Source of the DNA: Peribacillus sp. FSL E2-0218
GTDB taxonomy: Bacteria > Bacillota > Bacilli > Bacillales > DSM-1321
Direction of reading: 5' to 3'
Assembly (NCBI RefSeq): GCF_037992945.1
Contig: NZ_CP150304.1
Coordinates: 2,793,501-2,857,500 of the forward strand
Length of the DNA: 64,000 nt
The position numbers were made by a program, and so were the translations under genes. Position 1 is the stretch's first letter. Every line of letters starts with the position of its first letter. Below the pieces are notes generated by a model. The model saw nothing but the letters and a program-made list of their open reading frames with translations. It made no database searches and was not told the DNA's origin. Positions 33,444 through 43,716 of this stretch are shown in pieces.

Positions 33444-36296
33444 TTATTTCTCCCCCTCATTATTGCGTGTAATTGCTTGAGTCATAATCCGTTGTTGTTC
33501 ATTTTTATGGACAAGTGGATCTCCCTCAGCCGGGCTTGATCTGCGCTTCCTTCCTATATATGTTACGGAAAGGTTACGAGGTGCCGCTGCATTAAGGCGT
33601 GGTTCGACAAATGTCCAAGCTCCCATATTTTTTGGTTCTTCTTGAGCCCAGAAGATTTCTTTAAGATTCGTATATTTTTTCAATGCTTCTTGAACACCAG
33701 TGAACGGGAATGGATAAATCTCTTCGATACTGATGATTTGCAGCCAATCCGTATTTTTTTCAGCTGCCGCTTTTTCACGAAGTTCAACCGCCAACTTACC
33801 TGATGCGAAGACAATGCGTTCAACCGATTTAGGTTTTTTGCCTAATGTCTTCGTTTCTACGAACGATTCAAACGAGCCTTCGCTGAATTCTGCAGCTGCG
33901 GAAGCCATCACTTGATTACGAAGCATGCTCTTCGGTGTCATGATGACAAGCGGGCGTACTTGTTCTTGATCCAAAATCTTGGCCTGTCTTCTAAGGATAT
34001 GGAAGTATTGGGCTGCCGAACTTAAATTGGCAACGGTCCAGTTATTCTCAGCCGCCAATTGAAGGAAACGTTCAAGGCGTGCACTTGAGTGCTCTGGTCC
34101 CTGTCCTTCATATCCGTGCGGAAGCAGCATGACAAGTCCTGATTTTTGACCCCATTTTGCACGGCCGGCAGCGATGAATTGATCAAAGATGACTTGTGCA
34201 GTATTGGCGAAATCTCCAAATTGGCCTTCCCATAGTACAAGTGCTTCAGGTGCGAATACATTATACCCATATTCATAAGCCAGAACGGCCGTTTCAGTAA
34301 GCGGGCTGTTATGAACAGCGAAAGAAGCTTTGGCCGTTTCAAGTGTGTGAAGTGGTGAATAAGTCTTTCCATTCACACTGTCATGTAACATGATATTACG
34401 CTGTGCGAATGTTCCGCGCTCTGAATCTTGTCCTGTCAAACGAATTGGCGTACCGTCATTCAAAATGGTCGCAAAAGCCAGCGTCTCGGCATGAGCCCAA
34501 TCGATTTTACCTTCAGCAGCAAAGGAATCCAAGCGGCGTGATAAAATCTTTCCTAGTTTTTTATTAGGTGTGAATCCTTCCGGCCACTGAACAAGTTCTT
34601 CGTTTATGGAAACCAGTTCTTGCTTCGGAACACCGGTTTCGATCGTCGGAAGTCCTTTTTCGATAATGCCAGGAGGGTTACACTCTTTGGAAGCTTCCGG
34701 TTTGTTTCCGGAAATTTTCGCATAGGCGTCAGCAAGTCTTGTATCCACCTGCTCAGCGATAGCTTTCACTTCTTCTTCCGTGAACTCACCAGAGTGAACC
34801 AACTTATTGCTATAAAGGTCTTTAACCGTTTGATGCTTATGGATCAAGGCATACATTTCAGGTTGAGTCACCAGTGGCTCATCCATTTCGTTATGGCCGA
34901 AACGTCTGTATCCAATCAAATCGATCAAGAAATCTTTTTTATATTTCTCGCGGTATTGGTTGGCAAGGTTAACGGCAGCCATACATGCTTCAGGATCATC
35001 TGCATTCACATGCACGATCGGCACTTCAAAGCCTTTAGCCAAATCACTGGCATATTTAGTTGAACGCGAATCTTCACTTTCCGTTGTAAAACCAATCATG
35101 TTATTGGCGATGATATGGATGGCGCCGCCAACTTGATAACCGCGTAAACGGCTTAAGTTGAATGTTTCTGGTACAATTCCCTCACCAGGGAACGCTGCAT
35201 CACCATGAATCAGGATTGCCAGCGATTTGGAAATGTCCTGTACTGGGAATCCCTTCGCCGAACGGTCTTCTTGTGCCGCACGGGAATACCCTTCCACGAT
35301 TGGACCGACTACTTCCAAGTGGCTTGGGTTATTGGCAAGGGTGATCCTTGCTTTTTGTATGTTGGCTTTGGTGATCTGCTTATCAAGACCTAAATGGTAC
35401 TTAACATCACCTGTCCACCCATTGTTAATCCCTGTAGAACCTTCAGAAGGAACCAAATCTTTATTAGGCGAATGTTGGAATTCCGAGAAGATGACTTCAT
35501 ATGGCTTTCCTAGGACGTGTGCGAGCACATTCAAGCGTCCGCGGTGAGCCATGGCTATATTTACATTGCCCGTTCCATTTTGAACCGTCTGTGAAATCAT
35601 TTCATCTAAAATCGGCACTAGTATATCTAGTCCTTCTATAGAGAAACGTTTTTGCCCAACGTATGTGCGGTGAAGGAATTTTTCAAACCCTTCCACCTCA
35701 TTCAGCCGCTTCAGTAACAGTTCTTTTTTCTCTTTAGTCACTTCCGGGAACATGCTTCCGGATTCGACCATATCTGTAAGCCATTGCTTTTCTTCCAAGT
35801 CATTAACATGGTGAAATTCAAAGGCTATCGTTTTAGTATAAAGTTGTTTTAAGTATTGTACGGCTTCGTAACCGTCTTTTACGTCCTTTGGTGATTCTGG
35901 ACAAATAAGGTCAGCCGGTATCTTTCTTAAATCATCTGCAGTTAAGCCGTATTTTTCAAAGTGAATTTGTTCTGTATCCAGTGCTTCTTCTTTTAAAGGA
36001 TAAATGTTTGCAGCAAGATGTCCGTAAGCGCGGATGTTTTCCGCTAGCTTCACTGCAGACATAATTTTCTTCATTGGAAGAACTTCTCCAGCTTGTGCGA
36101 TTGGTGCACTTCCGATTGTTGTTTCTGCTGATACATCGAATGAAGGAGGACCTGATACTTCAAAAAAGTTTTTCAGCTCCGGATCTACTTCTTCCGGATT
36201 GGCTTGAAATAGATCGTATTGCTCCATGACATACCCAAGGTTTGGACCTGAAAAAGCTTTCCATGGGTCGTATGCCTTAGCATCCTTGATGGTCAT
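33444..36296 (-). CDS. odhA: 2-oxoglutarate dehydrogenase E1 component
   Basis: The start at 36296 (MTIKDAKAYDPW) lies nine bases after GGGGG; the longer frame to 36335 has no ribosome site. The product is about 950 aa, the usual E1o size. It carries the N-terminal docking segment (FSGPNLGYVMEQYDLF), the thiamine-diphosphate domain with IAMAHRGRLNVLAHVLGKP, and the transketolase-like C-terminal half (GYRRFGHNEMDEP; GQDSERGTFAQRN; LLPHGYEGQGPEHSSARLERFL). It decarboxylates 2-oxoglutarate and passes succinyl to OdhB. The two-gene operon lacks the shared E3, as is usual in bacilli. Confidence 0.97.
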   Translation of the reverse strand: MTIKDAKAYDPWKAFSGPNLGYVMEQYDLFQANPEEVDPELKNFFEVSGPPSFDVSAETTIGSAPIAQAGEVLPMKKIMSAVKLAENIRAYGHLAANIYPLKEEALDTEQIHFEKYGLTADDLRKIPADLICPESPKDVKDGYEAVQYLKQLYTKTIAFEFHHVNDLEEKQWLTDMVESGSMFPEVTKEKKELLLKRLNEVEGFEKFLHRTYVGQKRFSIEGLDILVPILDEMISQTVQNGTGNVNIAMAHRGRLNVLAHVLGKPYEVIFSEFQHSPNKDLVPSEGSTGINNGWTGDVKYHLGLDKQITKANIQKARITLANNPSHLEVVGPIVEGYSRAAQEDRSAKGFPVQDISKSLAILIHGDAAFPGEGIVPETFNLSRLRGYQVGGAIHIIANNMIGFTTESEDSRSTKYASDLAKGFEVPIVHVNADDPEACMAAVNLANQYREKYKKDFLIDLIGYRRFGHNEMDEPLVTQPEMYALIHKHQTVKDLYSNKLVHSGEFTEEEVKAIAEQVDTRLADAYAKISGNKPEASKECNPPGIIEKGLPTIETGVPKQELVSINEELVQWPEGFTPNKKLGKILSRRLDSFAAEGKIDWAHAETLAFATILNDGTPIRLTGQDSERGTFAQRNIMLHDSVNGKTYSPLHTLETAKASFAVHNSPLTETAVLAYEYGYNVFAPEALVLWEGQFGDFANTAQVIFDQFIAAGRAKWGQKSGLVMLLPHGYEGQGPEHSSARLERFLQLAAENNWTVANLSSAAQYFHILRRQAKILDQEQVRPLVIMTPKSMLRNQVMASAAAEFSEGSFESFVETKTLGKKPKSVERIVFASGKLAVELREKAAAEKNTDWLQIISIEEIYPFPFTGVQEALKKYTNLKEIFWAQEEPKNMGAWTFVEPRLNAAAPRNLSVTYIGRKRRSSPAEGDPLVHKNEQQRIMTQAITRNNEGEK

Positions 36297-36436
36297 TTTT
36301 GTAAACCCCCAAATTTCTCTCATAGTTTTTTTCAATTCGTTTTATCCATCCCCAAATTTCTATCTTCTAACTATTCCCCAAATATATGAAATGATAATTA
36401 AATAACTTTGGTCAATGAATAATAAAATTTTAAAGG

Positions 36437-36450
36437 ATAAAACGTTTTCA
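36437..36450. promoter_or_regulatory. Candidate cre site upstream of odhA
   Basis: ATAAAACGTTTTCA (complement TGAAAACGTTTTAT) resembles a cre site with two mismatches. The region 36297-36662 otherwise shows AT-rich sequence with no supported gene; a 65-codon plus-strand frame there has no ribosome site. Confidence 0.35.
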
Positions 36451-36662
36451 GATGTTATATTAACATGTTTTTGTCGAAATATCCAAAGGTTAAACGACTT
36501 TATGCAACCTTTTTGATACTATATTTCTGTTTAATTCGCCAATATGCGCCTTTAATTGACTTTTTTGCTCATTTAAATCTTTTTTCGCTAAAAAAAGATT
36601 TATGTATTTTTGTATATTTGATCGTTGGCGGGTATATATTACTAGGCGAAAAACCACTATAA

Positions 36663-37433
36663 TCAATCAAACTTCCAAGCTGTTAAACTCAAATTTCCGT
36701 ATTGAAAGCTCCTATGCAGCAGAGCCGCCTTTTTATGCTCATTTCCTGCCCCCATTGCGATGATCAAAGGTATGTAATGCTCTTTGGTAGGCACCGCATC
36801 CAGGCTATACGGGGCTTTCTGTTCATAATTAAACAGAGCTTCCAAATCCCAATTCCTGATTTTCCCTTCGACCCAGTTCTCAAAATTGATGGCCCAGCCC
36901 TCCGCTACATTCATATCCTTCTGAATATGGGAAAAATTATGTACGATACCACCGCTTCCGATGATAAGGACATTTTCCTCTTTCAGTTCCCCCAAAGCTT
37001 TTCCGATATCATATTGCTTATTTAATGGAAGTTCAGGATTGATGGATAACGATACGACCGGAATATCGGCTTCCGGATACATGATGTGCAGCAGACCCCA
37101 TGCCCCATGATCCAAAGGGCGCCTATCATCAAGTTCCCCCCATATATCTATCCTCGACAATAAGGTCAATATCCGATCGGACAGTTCCAAACACCCTGGA
37201 GCAGGATATGTTATTTTGAATATTTCTTCGGAAAAACCAACAAAATCGTAAATGACCTGATGCTTCCTCACTGCCGAAATCATCTGCTCTCCACTTTCCC
37301 AATGTGCAGACAAAATAACGATCGCAGCAGGTTTATTCATAGCCTTCATATAATCCTTCAAAAAAGCGGTGTAACTATTCTTTTCCAAAGCCAATAACGG
37401 TGTACCATGTGATAAAAACAATGATGGCATCAT
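36663..37433 (-). CDS. Extradiol ring-cleavage dioxygenase, LigB/DODA family
   Basis: The tandem ATG at 37433/37430 follows AAAGGA, though with slightly long spacing; longer frames add an unlikely N-terminus. The product is about 256 aa and spans the family. Metal ligands are expected in LFLSHGTPLLAL, ILSAHWES and the later His in PTKEHYIPLIIAMGAG, with the catalytic region GSGGIVHNFSHI. Members related to YgiD open DOPA-like catechols or act on other aromatics; the substrate is unknown. The gene is closely followed upstream by a polysaccharide deacetylase gene on the same strand. Confidence 0.88.
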   Translation of the reverse strand: MMPSLFLSHGTPLLALEKNSYTAFLKDYMKAMNKPAAIVILSAHWESGEQMISAVRKHQVIYDFVGFSEEIFKITYPAPGCLELSDRILTLLSRIDIWGELDDRRPLDHGAWGLLHIMYPEADIPVVSLSINPELPLNKQYDIGKALGELKEENVLIIGSGGIVHNFSHIQKDMNVAEGWAINFENWVEGKIRNWDLEALFNYEQKAPYSLDAVPTKEHYIPLIIAMGAGNEHKKAALLHRSFQYGNLSLTAWKFD

Positions 37434-37507
37434 AAAAACGATAAATCCTTTCGCAATAAAATCTCTTAACCCCATCCCTAATTTACTATATATGAACCAA
37501 GTGTTCA

Positions 37508-38272
37508 TCATTTAAATTGTATTTTCGGGGTTGTCTCATCAATCGTATCAAAGGAATAGCCTTCTTTTTTAAGGTATTCGATTATATCCGGCAATGCCTT
37601 CACGGTATTTTTCATACTATTGATGTCATGCAATAAGATATTAACATGCTTTTGACCTTTCGTCCCTTTTTGTACGGAAGAAATAATTTGCTGTTCACTT
37701 ATCGATGGACTGATGCCATCCGTCGAATCGATATTCCAATCGACATATATATATCCTTTTTCCGATAATTGTTGCAGGATTCCATTTATGATGGGCCTTG
37801 TTGCAGCCTGGTGCCGCAGAAGGTTATTCGAGCCGCCAGGCAGGCGGACAATACGGCTTTTTATGCCGAACTCCTTGTGCAGCTTTGCTTCAAGTCGATT
37901 CAAATCCTGGAAGAAGCTTTCTGGCGACTTATAGACGATTGAATAATCATGTGTATAGGAATGCAGGGCAATCGCATGTCCTCGGGATTTCATTTCCTCG
38001 TATCCTTTTTTTGCATATGGTTCTTCATTGCCCATCACGAAAAATGTGGCCTTAATATGATAACGATCCAAGATATCCAAGATATCCATCGTATTCAATG
38101 AAGGTCCATCATCAAAAGTTAAATAAGCGATTTTCTGGTTTTGTTTACTTTTAACGAGCGGGGTCATCTCTTCGGGGACATATGCATGGACATGCGTCCC
38201 TGAACCAGGCAAAAGCATACATATAATAAAAAAACATACCACCGAAACAAAAAAACCAAGCAGATTCTTCAT
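37508..38272 (-). CDS. Exported polysaccharide deacetylase (NodB/PdaA-like)
   Basis: The 254-aa product has an N-terminal signal/anchor segment (about 3-22), then a NodB homology domain. Motif 1 is TFDDGPSLNT (metal-binding Asp pair), motif 2 is HSYTHDYS (two His) and motif 3 is RLPGGSNN. A later His in NILLHDINSMKNT completes the set. It probably removes acetyl groups from peptidoglycan or another polysaccharide outside the membrane. Variation in motif 3 (RLPGG rather than RPPYG) is seen in several Bacillus homologues. Confidence 0.92.
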   Translation of the reverse strand: MKNLLGFFVSVVCFFIICMLLPGSGTHVHAYVPEEMTPLVKSKQNQKIAYLTFDDGPSLNTMDILDILDRYHIKATFFVMGNEEPYAKKGYEEMKSRGHAIALHSYTHDYSIVYKSPESFFQDLNRLEAKLHKEFGIKSRIVRLPGGSNNLLRHQAATRPIINGILQQLSEKGYIYVDWNIDSTDGISPSISEQQIISSVQKGTKGQKHVNILLHDINSMKNTVKALPDIIEYLKKEGYSFDTIDETTPKIQFK

Positions 38273-38332
38273 CGTTCGCTCCCCTTCCTCTTGACCCTTA
38301 AGATGTACTAACGGAGGGGTTTCATGCGCAAT

Positions 38333-38361
38333 AAGGCAGCGGAAAAAAATACCGCTGCCTT
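38333..38361 (-). terminator. Hairpin after metH
   Basis: Ten-base arms AAGGCAGCGG and CCGCTGCCTT enclose an A-rich loop just beyond the metH stop. The T-tract is weak, so termination may be partial or need help. Confidence 0.65.
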
Positions 38362-38371
38362 ATCCATGCAT

Positions 38372-41300
38372 TTAACGATCGACATTGAAGTATCGTGCTT
38401 CCGGATGAGCGAAGACGATCGCAGAAACGGAAGCCTCTGGCTCCATCATGCATCCCTCGGTCAATTCAACACCAATGTCACTTGGCTGAAGGAGGCGGAA
38501 AAGCTTCTCCTGGTCTTCGAGATTGGGGCAAGCGGGATAACCGAATGAAAATCTTTGTCCGGTATACTTGGCTGCAAACCGCTCTTTCATGGACATATCA
38601 ATTGGATCGCTTATCCCTAAATCATCGCGCATCAATTGGTGTATCCTTTCGGCAAAACCCTCGGCCGTTTCGAGTGCAAGTGACTGCAGGGCATGATTTT
38701 TCAGGAAGTCACCTTCAAGCTTCAGTTTTTCTGCCCATTTCCTGATTCCTTTACCGGCTGTAACGAGGAAAAAGCCAACAAAATCCATTTCCCCCGATGA
38801 GACGGGCTTGGCGAAATCCGCTAAACAAAGATGAGGATTCGTGTCCTGACGCGGGAAATCGAACGTTTCCAATACCTCCAGATGATTATCGGGATTATAT
38901 ATCAAGAGCCTGTCCCCATCACTTTGGGCAGGGAAAAAATGATATATGGCATTCAACCCATAATCCGGTTCCGCTTTTAGAAATTCAATCAATTCATCGA
39001 CGAGGTCATTCAGCTGTACGGCTTTTTCATTCCCTTGCTTAAGCAGATCAGCTACCTTACCCTTTAATCCCAAGTGATGTCCAATCAGCATTTGCCGATT
39101 AATGTAAGGTTGGATGACATCCAATGGATAGTTTTTCAGAACATGACGCTTCGTATCACGAGGCTTTTGAACAGGAACGTTGCTTAAAGGGGCAGCTGTC
39201 GATTGCCTCCGCTCCGGTCTTTCCAGCGTGGCAGCAATGGCGGCATTTGCTTTCGATTTTTCTCGTTTCTCGACAAGCTCCTCCAAATACACGACTTTTT
39301 TGTTCGTATCATGCAAAATATTCGTTACCGCCAACCCATCCATCGCATCCTTGGAATATAGCACAGGACCGCCATACTCTGGTGATATTTTAAAATCGGT
39401 GAATTTACGGGACAAGGCAGCCCCTCCAACCAAGATTGGGGTATCTATGCCCGCTTGTCTCAAATCCTGGGCCGTCAAGACCATTTGCTGTGCCGATTTC
39501 ACTAGTAAGCCTGATAGTCCAATGATCGTTGGTTCATGTTTCCGGACCTCTTCAATGATTTGCTGAGGCGCAACCTTAATACCAAGATCAATGACCTCAT
39601 ACCCATTATTCGAGAGAATGATATCCACTAGGTTTTTGCCGATGTCATGCACATCCCCCTTGACAGTCGCTAAAAGGATCTTCCCTTTCTTCGCGCTATC
39701 TTCGGAATTCTCCATCAGCGGCTCAAGATGAGACACTGCCGCCTTCATCACCTCTGCACTTTGAAGCACTTCCGCGACAATAAGCTGATTGTCGTTGAAT
39801 AATCGCCCCACTTCACTCATTCCAGCCATCAATGGGCCATTGATGATTTCCAGTGGAGCATCGCCGCGCTCTATGGCCTTATTCAAGTCTTCAATTAAGC
39901 CTTCCTTCGTCCCTTCGATAATATTGTTGCCTAACCGCTCGTTCAATGGCAGGACGACACCATCATCCTTCTTCTCCGCTTTTTTGCCACGGTAAAATTC
40001 AGTAAAGGTGGCCAAGGTTTCACTGGATGTCTCGAAAAGGAGGGCTTCAGCCAATTTCACTTCATCATCAGGTATCAGGGCGAAGCGTTCAAGCTTTTCC
40101 GTATTCACGATAGCGTAATCGAGGCCTGCTTTTGTACAATGATAAAGGAAAACGGCATTCAGGATTTCCCTGCCCCGTGCGGGCAATCCGAACGAAACAT
40201 TCGAGATGCCAAGTATCGTCAAGCATTCCGGAAACTTATCTTTGATTGCCTTGATTCCTTTCACCGTTTCCAATGCAGATCCGATATATTGCTCATCTCC
40301 GGTACCGACTGGAAATACAAGCGGGTCAAAAATGATATCACTTTTGTTTAGACCATATTTATTGACAAGCAAGTCGACAGAACGTGTGGCCACTTCGATT
40401 TTCCGTTCAGCATTGACGGCCATCCCCGTTTCGTCGATGGTTCCGACGACGACGGCGGCACCATATTGATGGATAAATGGTACGATTTTTTCAAAACGTT
40501 CTTCACCATCTTCAAGATTTATGGAATTGATGATCGATTTTCCTTGTGAATGTTTTAATGCTTGCTCAAGGACGGCTTCATCCGTCGTATCGATGACCAA
40601 GGGCACCTTCACCTTTTTGACGACCTCTTCCACGAACTCCTTCATATCGCCGAGCTCATCGCCATCCGGGTCTGCGAGACAAATATCAATGACATGTGCA
40701 CCTTTTTTCACCTGGGCTCGTGCTATTTCGGCTGCTGGCTCGTAATGTTTTCCACGGATCAGCTCCTTGAATTTTCTTGATCCGATTACATTCGTTCTCT
40801 CTCCTACGAATAAAGGACGCATTGACTCATCGTAAATGAGCGGCTCTATGCCTGATACGGCGTGGCCATGAGCAGATTCAGCCTTTACGCGGGGCTGCAG
40901 GCCGGAGAGCGCCTTGGAAAGCTCCCTTATGTGCTCAGGTGTCGTACCGCAGCACCCTCCGATGATATTGACCCAGCCTTTTTCGGCAAATTGCTTCATT
41001 TTCTCCGCAAGGGAAACCGGTGACTCATGATAATGTCCCTCCTCATCCGGAAGGCCGGCATTCGGGTAACAGCTGATGGCACTATTTGAAATCTCTGCAA
41101 GCGTCCGGATATGATCGATCATGAACTCCGGTCCTGTCGCACAATTCAAGCCGACAGCAATAGGTTTCATATGTTCGACCGATAAATAGAAAGCTTCTAT
41201 CGACTGGCCGGCAAGTGTAGTGCCCATCGGTTCGATCGTACCGGATATCATCACCGGGACTTCTTTTCCGATTTTGGCGAAGGCGGCTTTTATTCCAGAA

Positions 41301-41821
41301 AAGGCCGCCTTGACATTAAGCATGTCCTGACACGTTTCCACCAATAAAAGGTCGACACCGCCGTCCAAGAGGCCGAGTGCCTGCTCTTCGTAAGAGTCGG
41401 TTAAAACATCGAAAGTCGTTCCTCCTGTAACCGATAGGGTTTTTGTCGTGGGCCCCATCGAGCCTGCTACATATCTTGGCCAGCTACCCTTTGAATACTT
41501 TTCACAAGCGTTGACGGCAAGCTCTGCGGAAATTTTATTAAGTTTGTATGCAATCGTGCTTATTTGGTATTCATCAAGAACGATGCTTGTCGCACCAAAA
41601 GTATTTGTCTCGATGATATCTGCACCTGCTGCCAAATAAGTTTCGTGGATGGATTGGATGAGTTCCGGCTGCGTCAGCGATAAATATTCATTGCATCCCT
41701 CGAACTGCTCGCCTCCGAAATCCGCTGCCGTCAAATTCTCTGCCTGAAGCATGGTTCCCATCGCTCCATCAAGCAGGAGAATTTTGGAATCCAACTGTTC
41801 TTGTATCGCTTTTTTATTCAT
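38372..41821 (-). CDS. metH: Cobalamin-dependent methionine synthase
   Basis: The full-length enzyme is 1,149 aa. The homocysteine domain (about 1-325) has its zinc Cys pair in IIGGCCGTTPEH and an upstream Cys in GLNCATGP. The folate domain (about 340-600: FVGERTNVIGSRKF), the cobalamin domain (about 640-880, with the B12-ligand His in KGDVHDIGKNLV) and the reactivation domain at the C-terminus (AEGFAERIHQLMRDDLG, FSFGYPACPNLEDQ, EASVSAIVFAHPEARYF) follow. It methylates homocysteine using methyltetrahydrofolate. It overlaps yitJ by eight bases, and both lie behind the S-box leader. Confidence 0.97.
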   Translation of the reverse strand: MNKKAIQEQLDSKILLLDGAMGTMLQAENLTAADFGGEQFEGCNEYLSLTQPELIQSIHETYLAAGADIIETNTFGATSIVLDEYQISTIAYKLNKISAELAVNACEKYSKGSWPRYVAGSMGPTTKTLSVTGGTTFDVLTDSYEEQALGLLDGGVDLLLVETCQDMLNVKAAFSGIKAAFAKIGKEVPVMISGTIEPMGTTLAGQSIEAFYLSVEHMKPIAVGLNCATGPEFMIDHIRTLAEISNSAISCYPNAGLPDEEGHYHESPVSLAEKMKQFAEKGWVNIIGGCCGTTPEHIRELSKALSGLQPRVKAESAHGHAVSGIEPLIYDESMRPLFVGERTNVIGSRKFKELIRGKHYEPAAEIARAQVKKGAHVIDICLADPDGDELGDMKEFVEEVVKKVKVPLVIDTTDEAVLEQALKHSQGKSIINSINLEDGEERFEKIVPFIHQYGAAVVVGTIDETGMAVNAERKIEVATRSVDLLVNKYGLNKSDIIFDPLVFPVGTGDEQYIGSALETVKGIKAIKDKFPECLTILGISNVSFGLPARGREILNAVFLYHCTKAGLDYAIVNTEKLERFALIPDDEVKLAEALLFETSSETLATFTEFYRGKKAEKKDDGVVLPLNERLGNNIIEGTKEGLIEDLNKAIERGDAPLEIINGPLMAGMSEVGRLFNDNQLIVAEVLQSAEVMKAAVSHLEPLMENSEDSAKKGKILLATVKGDVHDIGKNLVDIILSNNGYEVIDLGIKVAPQQIIEEVRKHEPTIIGLSGLLVKSAQQMVLTAQDLRQAGIDTPILVGGAALSRKFTDFKISPEYGGPVLYSKDAMDGLAVTNILHDTNKKVVYLEELVEKREKSKANAAIAATLERPERRQSTAAPLSNVPVQKPRDTKRHVLKNYPLDVIQPYINRQMLIGHHLGLKGKVADLLKQGNEKAVQLNDLVDELIEFLKAEPDYGLNAIYHFFPAQSDGDRLLIYNPDNHLEVLETFDFPRQDTNPHLCLADFAKPVSSGEMDFVGFFLVTAGKGIRKWAEKLKLEGDFLKNHALQSLALETAEGFAERIHQLMRDDLGISDPIDMSMKERFAAKYTGQRFSFGYPACPNLEDQEKLFRLLQPSDIGVELTEGCMMEPEASVSAIVFAHPEARYFNVDR

Positions 41822-43661
41822 GCACTGCCACCTCTGATGTTTGTTTACTATCGGCTTTCCTTATATATTTGGTAAGTTCGGCTGTCATTTCATAACGAAG
41901 GAATGGGGTGATTAAATAGATTCCCTTGAATTTATCCCTTGCTGCGTCCACTAGCTCCCTTGCAATGCTCACGCCTTCTATCCTTGCCTTTACAGGATCA
42001 TCCCCGGCTAATGCCATCGCTCTCCTGACATTGTCAGGCAATTTGATGCCTGGGATTTCGTTGTGGATGAATTCGGCATTCCGCGTGCTTGTCAAGGGCA
42101 TGATACCGATAAAAATCGGCGTTTCCAAATGTTTGGTCGCTTCATGAACTTCTTCCATCTGTTGGACTGAATAAATGGGCTGTGTCAAAAAGGAATGAGC
42201 ACCACAGGCAATTTTCTTTTCCATACGCTGCACCGCTTTATCCAAGTACTTCACATTGGGATTAAATGCGGCGGCAATTTTGAAATTTGCCCGTTGGCCC
42301 AAGCTTTGACCCGAATAGGAAAGGCCTTCATTAAATTGTTTGACCATGCTTATCAAGTCAAAGGAGGATAAATCATAAACCGAAGTGGCTCCAGGGAAGT
42401 CCCCGATCTTGGATGGATCGCCGGTAATGATCAATATCTCATTCAAGCCTACCGTCTGCAGGCCCATTAAATGGGATTGCAGGCCGATTAAATTACGGTC
42501 ACGACATGTTATATGTACCATTGGTTTCACATTCAATTGATCTTTCAGTAGATTTGCCAACGCTTCATTCGATATCCTCGGGGAAGCAAGTGAATTATCC
42601 GCTAATGTAATCGAATCGACCCCTGCACTTTTCAAAGCCTTCGCCCCGACCATGAAAGTTTCTATTCCCAGCTTCTTCGGTGGATCGAGTTCAACAAGGA
42701 TCGTCCTTTCTGTTTTGGCCTTTTCATATAGAGGAAGTTCTCCTTCTCTATCACTGATCTCCATTATTTCTATTTCACGGGGTTTCGTTAATTTTTCTTT
42801 CACGGGAACCAGGCTTCCAACTGCATTCTTCACAGCTTGAATATGCAGAGGAGTCGTACCGCAGCATCCGCCTATGATCGTGGCACCCTGCTTACGTAAG
42901 TCCAGGGCACTCGAACTGAAATATTCAGGCACTGCCTTATAGACGAGCCTGCCGTCCACATAATCCGGGAGACTGGCATTTGGATAGATGGCAATCGAAG
43001 CATGCTTTGGCAGGCTCACTTCTTCCAAGGCACGAATCATATGGTGCGGACCAAGTCGGCAATTCACGCCGACGACATCGGCTCCCAATTGCTCGAGTTT
43101 TTGAAAGGCTTCATTCAAATGGATCCCATTTTGGAGATTGCCCAATTCATGCATTGAAACATTTGCGATGATTGGCAGTTCCGTTTCTTTTTTTACGATT
43201 TCCAGCACGGTTTCCAGTTCTTCGAGGTCATAAAAGGTTTCCAGGAGAATCCCATCCGGGCTTTCCATCAGCAGGCTGTAAAGTTGTTCACGAAAGCCTC
43301 GCTTTATTTCCTCCATGCTTAAATCCGATTTTCTTATACTCCGCTGGGCCCCGATCGTACCGAAGACATAGGCCTTGCCTTTTGCCGCTTTTTTGGCAAG
43401 GATGACTCCCTGACGATTGATCTTGCTTACCTCATCTTCTAGTCCATGTCGCTTCAACTTGTTGAAGTTGGCACCATACGTGTTCGATTGTAGGATGTCG
43501 GCACCTGCCTCCAAATAGGCACGATGGATCGATTCTATTTGACCTGGATTGGTACAGTTTAATTCCTCATAACATTGATCGATGCCATAGGAGTATAATA
43601 AAGTCCCCATCGCCCCTTCTCCAACCAGCATTCTTTCTTTCAATTCTTTACGAAAATTCAT
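41814..43661 (-). CDS. yitJ: Bifunctional homocysteine S-methyltransferase / methylenetetrahydrofolate reductase
   Basis: The start at 43661 (MNFRKELKERML) follows GAGGGTG; 615 aa. The N-terminal half (about 1-300) is a homocysteine methyltransferase domain with zinc Cys in IIGGCCGTTPLH and GVNCRLGP. The C-terminal half (about 330-605) is a MetF-type reductase (LVELDPPKKLG, VHITCRDRNL, ITGDPSKIGDFPGA, FLTQPIYSVQQ). The protein supplies methyltetrahydrofolate to MetH, which is encoded in the overlapping next gene. A SAM riboswitch upstream matches the known control of yitJ. Confidence 0.96.
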   Translation of the reverse strand: MNFRKELKERMLVGEGAMGTLLYSYGIDQCYEELNCTNPGQIESIHRAYLEAGADILQSNTYGANFNKLKRHGLEDEVSKINRQGVILAKKAAKGKAYVFGTIGAQRSIRKSDLSMEEIKRGFREQLYSLLMESPDGILLETFYDLEELETVLEIVKKETELPIIANVSMHELGNLQNGIHLNEAFQKLEQLGADVVGVNCRLGPHHMIRALEEVSLPKHASIAIYPNASLPDYVDGRLVYKAVPEYFSSSALDLRKQGATIIGGCCGTTPLHIQAVKNAVGSLVPVKEKLTKPREIEIMEISDREGELPLYEKAKTERTILVELDPPKKLGIETFMVGAKALKSAGVDSITLADNSLASPRISNEALANLLKDQLNVKPMVHITCRDRNLIGLQSHLMGLQTVGLNEILIITGDPSKIGDFPGATSVYDLSSFDLISMVKQFNEGLSYSGQSLGQRANFKIAAAFNPNVKYLDKAVQRMEKKIACGAHSFLTQPIYSVQQMEEVHEATKHLETPIFIGIMPLTSTRNAEFIHNEIPGIKLPDNVRRAMALAGDDPVKARIEGVSIARELVDAARDKFKGIYLITPFLRYEMTAELTKYIRKADSKQTSEVAVHE

Positions 43662-43716
43662 TATTACACCCTCTCTCAAAAACAATTCTGTTTTTGTCAT
43701 ATTCTAAGCGTATGAG

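Noticed and set aside
36465..36662. 65-codon plus-strand frame upstream of odhA
   Set aside because: AT-rich sequence gives a hydrophobic-looking translation by chance; there is no ribosome site and it runs into the dioxygenase gene end.
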